The notes beneath the pieces are model-generated. The model was not told where the DNA came from and did not search any database. It worked only from the letters and a program-made list of their open reading frames with translations. Positions 8,328 to 15,662 of a stretch of 48,045 bases of DNA are shown one piece after another. Both the position numbers and the translations under genes were made by a program. How positions within the stretch are numbered: the first letter of the stretch is position 1; each line of letters opens with the position of its first letter. The DNA comes from SAR86 cluster bacterium (GTDB taxonomy: Bacteria; Pseudomonadota; Gammaproteobacteria; Pseudomonadales; Pseudohongiellaceae): positions 1-48,045 of the forward strand of contig NVUL01000052.1 in NCBI GenBank assembly GCA_002401885.1, read 5' to 3'.

Positions 8328-8930
8328 TTAGTCATTCATAGCAAAGTAATTCGAGTGCTGCTCAACTCTTTCTATCCAATTCCCTATCGCTGTATAGGGG
8401 CCTAGATCGAAGCCGCCTTCGTGTGCCACATGGGTATAGGCATAGAGGCTGATGTCGGCGATAGATAGTGCATCTCCCGCAAGGAAATCTGCCTTTCCGA
8501 GTCGTTGTTCCATTACCGACAGCGCCTTGTGGCCGCCAGCTTGTTTCCCTTCGTATTCGGCGCGACGCTCTTCCGGTAGGCCCAGATACTTATTTATATA
8601 GCGTGCAGTCGCGATATAGGGCTCGTGACTGTACTGTTCGAAGAACTGCCACTGCAATACTTGGGCCCTTAGAAATCGGTCGGTAGGAAGTAAATTGCTT
8701 CCATCGGCGAGGAAATTAAGAATCGCATTGGACTCTGTGAGTGTCCGACCATCGCCAAGCACAAGGACAGGTATGCGGGCGTTGGGGTTCATTTTTTTGA
8801 ATTCATCGCGCTGTGTTTCTCCTGCGAGAATGTCGACGTGCAGCCATTCGTGCTCAATCTCGAGATAGCTCATCAGCAGTTTGATCTTGTAGCAATTCCC
8901 AGATTGAATATCGCCATAGACTTTGTACAT
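8328..8930 (-). CDS. Glutathione S-transferase family protein
   Basis: The 200-residue protein has the two-domain GST layout. An N-terminal thioredoxin-like fold carries the SGNCYKIKL helix start, cis-proline segment RIPVL and ESNAIL glutathione-binding motif (about 65-70). An all-helical C-terminal domain includes the LSIADISLYAYTHVA motif. It probably conjugates or reduces small electrophiles with glutathione in the cytosol; the substrate is unknown. The ATG has GGAAG seven bases upstream. It is downstream of the pteridine reductase gene on the same strand, separated by 87 bases that hold a weak terminator-like hairpin. Confidence 0.9.
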   Translation of the reverse strand: MYKVYGDIQSGNCYKIKLLMSYLEIEHEWLHVDILAGETQRDEFKKMNPNARIPVLVLGDGRTLTESNAILNFLADGSNLLPTDRFLRAQVLQWQFFEQYSHEPYIATARYINKYLGLPEERRAEYEGKQAGGHKALSVMEQRLGKADFLAGDALSIADISLYAYTHVAHEGGFDLGPYTAIGNWIERVEQHSNYFAMND

Positions 8931-8974
8931 AAGATTGCTTCCAGATTGTAGGTTATGAAAAACTAAAAAGATAA

Positions 8975-8990
8975 GAACAAATAACTGTTC
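8975..8990 (-). terminator. Weak terminator-like hairpin after the pteridine reductase gene
   Basis: GAACA (8975-8979) and TGTTC (8986-8990) form a five-pair stem. Read on the minus strand it is followed by TTATCTTTTTAGTTTTT, a T-rich tract. The stem is short and AT-rich, so termination is possible but would be inefficient. Confidence 0.35.
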
Positions 8991-9017
8991 GTTAGGCGAG
9001 GTGGTTAGTTTAAATGG

Positions 9018-9791
9018 TTAGGAAAGATAGCGCCCGCCGTCAACTCGGACTGTCTGCCCGGTGACATAACAAGCGTCATTCGCTAGAAAGAAAACAGTGT
9101 CCGCAATATTCTGAGGCTCGCCTAGGGTGCGTAGAGGAATTTTCTCCAACATATTCTTTCGCGCTTCCAAGATCGCGGGATCAGATTCGTCTTCCAAAGA
9201 GGGAGGCCATAGTATGGCGCCGGGAGAGACGCCATTCACTCTCACTCGCGGGGCAAGCTCCTTGGCCAGCGACTTAGTCATCGCCTTTACTCCGGCCTTC
9301 GCCATGCTGTAGATAGGAAAGCCCTTGAGAGGATTGTCCGCGTGCGTGTCTGTCATGTTTATCACCGAGCCTGCTCGTAGCTTAAGCTCGGGAGCGAGTT
9401 GTTGGGCTAAGAAGAAAGCCGCTCTTAGATTGCTATCGAACAAGTCATCCCAAGCTTTGTGATCACACTCGGTCAAGGGAGTTGGGTAGAACGCGGAGGC
9501 ATTGTTTACTAGAACATCCACGCGTTGATAGCAATCGAAAGCTAGCTGAGCAAGGGGCTGCATCTGCTCACGATTGCTAAGGTCGGCTTGCAGGCAGAAT
9601 GCGGAACCTATCCGCAAGGCGTTGAGCTGAGCGACTAAGGCATGCGCCTCATCTTTGGAGCTATTGTAATGGATGATGACATTGAATCCTTCGGCGTGAA
9701 ATTTCTTGGCAGTACAGGCACCTAGTCGTTTGCTTGCTCCGGTGAGGAAGCAGACTCTAGTGTCATGGTTTTGATTTGTAGATCTCTTCAT
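9018..9791 (-). CDS. Pteridine reductase (PTR1/FolM-like SDR)
   Basis: This 257-residue SDR carries features of pteridine reductases rather than generic SDRs. These are TGASKRLG (17-24), NNASAFYPTPL (96-106), an aspartate at 148 where most SDRs have the catalytic serine, and YSMAK (161-165). Such enzymes reduce dihydropterins or dihydrofolate with NADPH. The nearby folB-folK pair on the other strand supports a folate or pterin role. It may substitute for or supplement dihydrofolate reductase; that is inference. The start has no strong Shine-Dalgarno. It lies 18 bases after cca on the same strand and is probably co-transcribed with it. Confidence 0.85.
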   Translation of the reverse strand: MKRSTNQNHDTRVCFLTGASKRLGACTAKKFHAEGFNVIIHYNSSKDEAHALVAQLNALRIGSAFCLQADLSNREQMQPLAQLAFDCYQRVDVLVNNASAFYPTPLTECDHKAWDDLFDSNLRAAFFLAQQLAPELKLRAGSVINMTDTHADNPLKGFPIYSMAKAGVKAMTKSLAKELAPRVRVNGVSPGAILWPPSLEDESDPAILEARKNMLEKIPLRTLGEPQNIADTVFFLANDACYVTGQTVRVDGGRYLS

Positions 9792-9809
9792 AGCAATCTG
9801 CTGCCAGTT

Positions 9810-11057
9810 TTAATGCGTTGCTGGAGAGGAGTTAGGCCGGTTCATGATGTCACTCAATAAGCTGAGTCGGCTTTGCTGCACAAACTCTTGCGTATTTTTT
9901 GGTTTGGCCTCTTTGAGCAGCACCCCCAAGTCCAGCTGTGATAACTCGCTCAGTATCGTTGTTAGATACTCATTCTGTGGATAGTCGCGTTCTTCGAGTC
10001 CTGTTCTGCCTCTGGCATCCGCTTCGCAAGCGAGCAGAAATTTCTGCACGCGCTCCGGCCGACGGAAACCATCGAGCGCCTCTATCAGTTTCAGAAGCGT
10101 AGTTGGGCGGAGCTCCTTAATGCGATGCAATTTGGTGTGATGCTCGCATACGAGTGCGGCGAGTTTCGAAAATTCATTCGGCACATGTAAACGCTTGCTG
10201 ATATCCGCTTGCAGTGGAAGGCCGAGAGTTTCATGTGCATAGTGGCTGGGCCATTTTGCCTGGTCTGTGACACCTTTACCTACGTCGTGCACAAGGGTTG
10301 CATAGCGAACTACAGGGTCGCCGGTGAGCTTGGCCGCCTGTTGCAGACTAAGAAGTATGTGCAGGCCAGTGTCTACTTCTGGGTGGTACTTGGCCGGCTG
10401 CGGCACTCCGAAGAGTCGATCTACTTCCGGCAGGATCGATCTGAGTGCGCCACAGTCTCGCAGAACACGAATGAATACATCCGGTGCTGGGCTGCCCATG
10501 GCTTGCTCAATTTCTTGCCAGACTCTTTCGCGAACGAGGGCATCGATCTCGCCGCTCTGGACGATGTTGTTCATTAGCTTTAGAGTTTCCGGCGCGACAG
10601 TAAAACCGAGTTTCGCGAAACGCGCTGCGAATTTGGCGACTCTCAGTACCCGCAGTGGGTCTTCGGCGAACGCAGGGGAGACATGGCGCAGTACTTTATC
10701 TTTGATGTCCTGACGACCATTGTAGGGGTCGATAATTTGACCATCGCTTGATTTGGCAATGGCATTGATGGTGAGGTCTCTGCGTAGCAGGTCTTGCTCC
10801 AGCGTGACAGATTCAGACGCATCGAACTCGAAGCCGAGATATCCCGCTCCAACCTTTCTCTCCGTTCGAGCTAGCGCGTATTCCTGCTTGGTTTGGGGAT
10901 GAAGAAACACGGGGAAGCCTTTGCCGACTTGCAAATAGCCTTGTTCTTTCATCAGCTTGGCATTGCTTCCGACGACGACCCAGTCCTTATCCCGAACGGG
11001 AAGGTCTAAGAGGTTGTCGCGGACCGCGCCGCCGACTAAATATATTTCCATAGTCAT
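9810..11057 (-). CDS. cca: Multifunctional CCA tRNA nucleotidyltransferase
   Basis: Cca adds or repairs the 3' CCA end of tRNAs. The 415-residue protein opens with the nucleotidyltransferase motif YLVGGAVRD and the metal-binding DKDWVVVG. RRDLTINAIA and the RVLRVAKFAARF helix follow. A C-terminal HD domain (LVHDVGKG, near residue 255) marks the bacterial type with extra phosphatase and phosphodiesterase activities. The start could be the ATG at 11057 or the one two codons later; AAGAGC upstream fits the first slightly better. Confidence 0.95.
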   Translation of the reverse strand: MTMEIYLVGGAVRDNLLDLPVRDKDWVVVGSNAKLMKEQGYLQVGKGFPVFLHPQTKQEYALARTERKVGAGYLGFEFDASESVTLEQDLLRRDLTINAIAKSSDGQIIDPYNGRQDIKDKVLRHVSPAFAEDPLRVLRVAKFAARFAKLGFTVAPETLKLMNNIVQSGEIDALVRERVWQEIEQAMGSPAPDVFIRVLRDCGALRSILPEVDRLFGVPQPAKYHPEVDTGLHILLSLQQAAKLTGDPVVRYATLVHDVGKGVTDQAKWPSHYAHETLGLPLQADISKRLHVPNEFSKLAALVCEHHTKLHRIKELRPTTLLKLIEALDGFRRPERVQKFLLACEADARGRTGLEERDYPQNEYLTTILSELSQLDLGVLLKEAKPKNTQEFVQQSRLSLLSDIMNRPNSSPATH

Positions 11058-11156
11058 TTTGAATTACTGCTCTTAATTCAGAGGTGTCGGTACCCTAACG
11101 GTTATACTGCGAAAGTTGCTCGTTTAACTTTTTCCTAGCTGTTGTGTAGCGTTAGA

Positions 11157-11978
11157 CTAACTGGAGATGGAATATAGCTGTTGATCTTCGAGTCGCATTA
11201 AGGTCAATTCGCGTCCCCAGACATACCCAGTATCCAAGGCATGAATATGCTTCTTGCCAGTATAGCCTTCGAGCGCCGCCCAGTGTCCAAAAAGAATTGT
11301 CGTTTCCGGTGTCATCGTCTCGTATTCGAACCAAGGTTTAAACCCCTGTGGCGCTGAGCTTAGGCCTTCTTTCACAGTGAGTTGCATAGTGCCAATCTCG
11401 TCGCAGAAGCGTACTCGCGTAAGGTAATTTGTAATCACGCGCAAGCGGTCCAGATCTTCCAATTGGTCGTGCCAGCGAGTAGGGGTATTGCCATACATAT
11501 GGCGCAGGAATGTCTTGTACTCGGTATCTTGAAGTGCGTACTGAACCTCCGCCGAAAGATCCAGCGTCTTCTGCAAAGTCCAGTGTGGTGCCACACCCGC
11601 ATGCACCATCAGGAAGTCTCTAACGCCGGCCTTGGTGTCTAGGCTTTCATAGTGGGCAAGCGGCTGCATCCGCAGCCAATTGCAGAGTTCCTGACAGTCC
11701 TCAGCGTTTAACAATTCGTCCAGGGTATCTTTGCTACGCGTAGGCGCGCAGCCTTCATGTATCGCAATGAGATGTAGGTCGTGGTTTCCCAGTACGATTT
11801 CTATTGAGCCGGCCATACTGTGCAAGAAGCGCAATGTTTCTAGCGAATCAGGACCGCGGTTGACAAGATCGCCAACGCACCAGAGCTTGTCCTTCGATTC
11901 CGAGAACTTAGCTTTTCTTAGTAGTTTCTTCAGCGGTTTGTAACAGCCCTGAAGGTCGCCGACCACATAAGTGCTCAT
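11157..11978 (-). CDS. apaH: Bis(5'-nucleosyl)-tetraphosphatase, symmetrical (ApaH)
   Basis: ApaH hydrolyses Ap4A to two ADP. The 273-residue sequence shows the metallophosphatase motifs in order: VVGDLQGC (5-12), GDLVNRGPDS (near 36-45), and LGNHDLHL (near 63-70). Downstream histidines appear in LMVHAGV and LFGHWAALEG. It is the last gene of the lptD-surA-pdxA-rsmA-apaG-apaH run, the same order as in E. coli. The 94 bases upstream contain GGAGT/ACTCC as a weak hairpin. Confidence 0.95.
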   Translation of the reverse strand: MSTYVVGDLQGCYKPLKKLLRKAKFSESKDKLWCVGDLVNRGPDSLETLRFLHSMAGSIEIVLGNHDLHLIAIHEGCAPTRSKDTLDELLNAEDCQELCNWLRMQPLAHYESLDTKAGVRDFLMVHAGVAPHWTLQKTLDLSAEVQYALQDTEYKTFLRHMYGNTPTRWHDQLEDLDRLRVITNYLTRVRFCDEIGTMQLTVKEGLSSAPQGFKPWFEYETMTPETTILFGHWAALEGYTGKKHIHALDTGYVWGRELTLMRLEDQQLYSISS

Positions 11979-12072
11979 GCGCGCTGGGGAGTAAGTGTGA
12001 ATAATAAATGCATGCTTAGGAGTATAACATCACTCCTTGGCAACCTGTTTTAGAGAGTTCTCGCCTGCGTGG

Positions 12073-12450
12073 CTAGTGAACTGCAAGTGGAGGAGCTAGC
12101 AGGAAGGGCGGTATCTGCGCTGTGAATTTAACTCCACTGGCATTCTGCATCTCATAATCGCCCTGCATGCTGCCGAATTGAGTTTCGATGACGGCGCCAC
12201 TGGTATAGTGAAACGATTGGCCCGGTAGGATTTCTGGTTGCTGACCAATTACACCGGCACCGCGGACCTCCTCAACCTTCTCGTTGTCGTCTGTAATGTG
12301 CCAGTAGCGATTCAATAGTTTAACTACCTCGTCACTGCGATTACAAATTTCCACCGTGTAGGCGAAAACATAACGGTCTTCATCTGGATCAGATTGCTCT
12401 AGCAAATAGCGTGTTCTAACTTCGATCTGGATGTCTGGCTGCTTATTCAT
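12073..12450 (-). CDS. apaG: Co2+/Mg2+ efflux-associated protein ApaG
   Basis: ApaG is a 125-residue fibronectin-type-III-like protein whose biochemical role remains unclear. The conserved stretch LNRYWHITDDN, followed by GAGVIGQQPEILPGQ and GSMQGDYEM, identifies the family. Its ATG overlaps the rsmA stop codon as ATGA, so its translation is probably coupled to rsmA. Confidence 0.94.
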   Translation of the reverse strand: MNKQPDIQIEVRTRYLLEQSDPDEDRYVFAYTVEICNRSDEVVKLLNRYWHITDDNEKVEEVRGAGVIGQQPEILPGQSFHYTSGAVIETQFGSMQGDYEMQNASGVKFTAQIPPFLLAPPLAVH

Positions 12451-13268
12451 TTTGACTCACTTATTGCATCGCTAATTTTTACGTAGTCAGTAAGACTCAA
12501 ATTTTCAGGCCTGAGCTTCATGTCTATCGCGAGATCGCCAAGCTCACTGCCAGATATAAGGGTCTTCAGGCTATTTTTTAAAGTCTTGCGACGCTGATTG
12601 AACGCGGTGCGCACGACGAGTTTGAGACAATCCACATCCTTCGCTGGAACTGGTAGTTTGCAATGGGGAGTTAATCGCACTATCGCCGAATTTACTTTCG
12701 GCTGTGGAATGAAAGCCTGAGGAGGCACGTTGAACAATTTCTCTGCCTGACAAAAGTACTGCAGCATCAAGCTAAGTCGTCCATAGTTCTTATCGCCTAC
12801 GCTGGCAGACATGCGCTCAACCACCTCTAGTTGCAGCATGAAGCTCATGTCCTCAATTTTTTCGTAGTACTTTAATAAATGGAAAAGAACTGGTGTCGAA
12901 ATATTATAAGGAAGATTGCCGATGATACGGATTCGTTTGTTACTAAGGTCGAGATCGTTCAGGTCGAACTTGAGAATATCGTGTTGGTGTATGTGCACAT
13001 TTTCGAAGTCACGGTACTGATGTTTGAGGTGCTCGGCTAGGTCGCGATCGAGTTCGACACAGTCTAATCTTGCGCCGGATCTGGCAAGTTGTTTAGTGAG
13101 GGCGCCTTGTCCGGGGCCGATCTCTAGAAGATGGTCGCAACTTGTGGGTGCGATCTCATTGATAATACGATCGATGACTTGCTGGTCGTGAAGGAAATTC
13201 TGACCAAAGCGTTTGCGCGCTTGGTGTGCCGTGCCAGTGCTCAGCGTTACGGCTTTAGAATGCGCCAT
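12447..13268 (-). CDS. rsmA: 16S rRNA dimethyladenosine transferase RsmA (KsgA)
   Basis: RsmA dimethylates A1518 and A1519 of 16S rRNA late in 30S assembly. The 273-residue protein has KRFGQNFLHD near the N-terminus, the SAM motif LLEIGPGQGALT, and the catalytic motif IIGNLPYNIS. The start at 13268 overlaps the pdxA stop as TAATG, with GGAGA upstream. A TTG five codons earlier is less likely. It is linked to pdxA by a one-base overlap and to apaG by a four-base overlap. Confidence 0.96.
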   Translation of the reverse strand: MAHSKAVTLSTGTAHQARKRFGQNFLHDQQVIDRIINEIAPTSCDHLLEIGPGQGALTKQLARSGARLDCVELDRDLAEHLKHQYRDFENVHIHQHDILKFDLNDLDLSNKRIRIIGNLPYNISTPVLFHLLKYYEKIEDMSFMLQLEVVERMSASVGDKNYGRLSLMLQYFCQAEKLFNVPPQAFIPQPKVNSAIVRLTPHCKLPVPAKDVDCLKLVVRTAFNQRRKTLKNSLKTLISGSELGDLAIDMKLRPENLSLTDYVKISDAISESK

Positions 13269-14260
13269 TAGGACCGTCTCCAATGATTGCTCATTTCCAG
13301 CGCTGTAGTGATCGCATTCAAGAGGCTTCCTGTTTCTGCCTTTCCAGTTGCGGCTAGATCCAGTGCAGTTCCGTGATCGACCGATGTTCTTATGATAGGC
13401 AGTCCGAGGGTGATATTACTCGCTGCTCCGAAGCCCTTGAATTTCAGTACAGGCAGTCCCTGATCGTGGTACATGGCAAGAACGGCATCGGCATTTGCAA
13501 GGTATTTGCTGGTAAAAAGCGTGTCGGCCGGCAGTGGGCCAACAAGGTCTATTCCCTGATCTCGCATTTCATCTAGGACAGGTTCGATAGTCTCTATTTC
13601 CTCTGACCCTAGGTGTCCGCCTTCGCCCGCGTGAGGGTTGAGCCCGCACACTAGAATCTGCGGTGTAGCAATTCCAAATTTTGATTGTAGGTCGGCATTC
13701 AAAATTTTGATGATAGCGCGCAGTAAGTCTTTCGTGATCGCGGCAGGCACTGCGCTCAGCGGCAGATGCGTCGTCGCCAAGGCGACGCGAAGGCCTTCGG
13801 TAGCCAACATCATAACGGTCAGGTCTTGTTTGCAAAATTCGGCGAGGTACTCGGTATGTCCAGAGAAGGGTATTCCTGCGTCATTGATAATGCCCTTGTG
13901 AACCGGACCTGTGACCATTGCATCGCAACTGCCATCGCTGACTGTCTTCGCCGCTACCCGCAGTGTTTCCAGCACGTAGTCCGCATTGGCTTTGTCCAGC
14001 ACGCCTGGCGCTGCTTTCGATCGCAATTGAACGGGGAGTACTGTTAGTTCTCCCGATTTTGTGTCTGCGGGTTCGCTCGCTGCCTGGAAGTTTTCGAGCC
14101 TCAGTGGATGCCCTAGCTGCGCAGCTCGATTCGCTAGCAGCTCGGGATCGGCGACGATGACTAATTCAACATCGCTTGGTGGGTTCTGTGCTATGGCTAT
14201 ACACAGGTCGGGTCCTATGCCAGCTGGCTCTCCTGGAGTGATAGCTATTCGGTGTGTCAC
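13268..14260 (-). CDS. pdxA: 4-hydroxythreonine-4-phosphate dehydrogenase PdxA
   Basis: PdxA oxidises 4-phosphohydroxy-L-threonine in the DXP-dependent pathway to pyridoxal 5'-phosphate. The 330-residue protein starts with [13 protein letters not shown]. It contains MVTGPVHKG and the [10 protein letters not shown] metal-binding histidine segment, then [11 protein letters not shown] and [12 protein letters not shown] with further metal-ligand histidines. The start codon is GTG, preceded by AGGAAG at six bases. It sits between surA and rsmA, as in E. coli and Pseudomonas. Confidence 0.96.
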   Translation of the reverse strand: MTHRIAITPGEPAGIGPDLCIAIAQNPPSDVELVIVADPELLANRAAQLGHPLRLENFQAASEPADTKSGELTVLPVQLRSKAAPGVLDKANADYVLETLRVAAKTVSDGSCDAMVTGPVHKGIINDAGIPFSGHTEYLAEFCKQDLTVMMLATEGLRVALATTHLPLSAVPAAITKDLLRAIIKILNADLQSKFGIATPQILVCGLNPHAGEGGHLGSEEIETIEPVLDEMRDQGIDLVGPLPADTLFTSKYLANADAVLAMYHDQGLPVLKFKGFGAASNITLGLPIIRTSVDHGTALDLAATGKAETGSLLNAITTALEMSNHWRRS

Positions 14261-14329
14261 AACGGTCTTCCTGCGAAGCTATCGGGGGTCTTGGATGGTG
14301 AGCTCTTCTAGATTAAGTCGTAGCGAATG

Positions 14330-15637
14330 CTAGTCGATAAATTCTACGAAGGCCTCGTCGCGAATCTCTATCAGCCAATTCTGCAATTCCAAATCAAATT
14401 TGCGATTACGTAAGGAGTTTGCGGCCTGATTGCGCGTGTAGATTGTGCTGAGGTCCGTTACGCGACGTTCTATCACTTCTGCAATATGCCAGCCAGTGCT
14501 CGAGCGGAACGGCTCACTCAGAACTTCGACCTCGAGAGCATCTATTATGGACTCCATTTCCGCTGGCATTTGTCCTTCATTGATCCAGTCCATGTCGCCG
14601 CCTGCAACAACAGAGGTGTCGTCGTCGGAATTCTGTCGCGCCAGTGTCGCAAAGTCTTCGCCGTCTAGAATTTGCTGTCTAAATTCGCGGATAGCATCTT
14701 CTGTCTGTTGCTCGTCTCGGATTTCATTAGGAGTGAGCATGATGTGACGAAAGTTTGTCTGCTTCACCATCTGGTCAGGGCCACCGGCCTTGTTCGCTAG
14801 TTGAATTAAATGAAAGCCATTTCCTGCTTCTATAGGCCCTTCTACGTCGCCGACACTCATGCTCTCGACTATCTCTCTAAACAGCGTGGGTAGTTGTTCT
14901 GCTTTGCGCCAACCGAACTCCGTTCCGTTAATTTCAAACAGTTGAGCCTGGCGCGCTGTCGCTCTCACTGCAGCGAAGCTCTCGCCTTCCTTGATACGTG
15001 CGATTAAGTCGGCGGCATAACGTAATTTGCTTTGCTTCGCGGCGGCGGGTTCTTCGCTGCCGGCGGCAATAAGCATATGTTCAACCAGAAAATCCGGGGC
15101 CATGATTTCGCGACCCATCTCCGAATTCAGAAAATTATCAATTTCCTGCTCGGTAATTTGAATTCGACGATTCACCATGCCGCGCTGTAATTCCTGAATA
15201 GTCATCTGCTTGCGAACCTGCTCTCGAGTTTGCAGGTAGACGCCGGCCTCGTTCAATACGTTCAGATATTCATCGAAGCTCAGATTGTTGTTCTCGGCCA
15301 TAGAGCCAAGAATTCGGTTAATCTCGTCATCGTTAAAACGGATACTCACTTTCTCTGCCAACTGCATCTGTAAATTTTCAATTATCAGAGCATCCAGCAC
15401 TTCAGTCCGGAACTGCTCGGCTTCTGGAAGAGAGCGATTGGCGCGGGCCGCATTCTCTCGAATTTCAACAATACGCGAATTAAGCTCGCTCTGCAGGACC
15501 ACACCTTCGTCGACTAGGGCGACGATTCTGTCCAGTAACACGCGTTGTGCCGAGGCCGATCCTGCGGCAATTGTTAATGCCAGTCCCAAGCCGATTGCCG
15601 GCAGCAAGCGGGCGAGGGCAAGGGCGCCTTGTCGCAT
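14330..15637 (-). CDS. surA: Periplasmic chaperone and peptidyl-prolyl isomerase SurA
   Basis: SurA escorts unfolded outer-membrane proteins, LptD among them, across the periplasm to the BAM complex. I place the start at the ATG giving MRQGALALARL, which begins a clear signal peptide with a hydrophobic core and SASA before the mature QRVLLDRIVALV. The resulting 435 residues match the family. The N-terminal chaperone domain is followed by two parvulin-like domains. The second contains HIMLTP and ends with FRSSTGWHIAEV, and the first ends with GNGFHLIQL. Two upstream ATGs overlapping the lptD stop are possible but would spoil the signal peptide. The gap to lptD is 25 bases. Confidence 0.95.
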   Translation of the reverse strand: MRQGALALARLLPAIGLGLALTIAAGSASAQRVLLDRIVALVDEGVVLQSELNSRIVEIRENAARANRSLPEAEQFRTEVLDALIIENLQMQLAEKVSIRFNDDEINRILGSMAENNNLSFDEYLNVLNEAGVYLQTREQVRKQMTIQELQRGMVNRRIQITEQEIDNFLNSEMGREIMAPDFLVEHMLIAAGSEEPAAAKQSKLRYAADLIARIKEGESFAAVRATARQAQLFEINGTEFGWRKAEQLPTLFREIVESMSVGDVEGPIEAGNGFHLIQLANKAGGPDQMVKQTNFRHIMLTPNEIRDEQQTEDAIREFRQQILDGEDFATLARQNSDDDTSVVAGGDMDWINEGQMPAEMESIIDALEVEVLSEPFRSSTGWHIAEVIERRVTDLSTIYTRNQAANSLRNRKFDLELQNWLIEIRDEAFVEFID

Positions 15638-15662
15638 TGGTCCTGTTTCCTTAGTGCTCCAT

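Noticed and set aside
13269..13283. Upstream TTG start for rsmA
   Set aside because: It would add five residues inside pdxA and lose the good spacing of GGAGA to the ATG at 13268.
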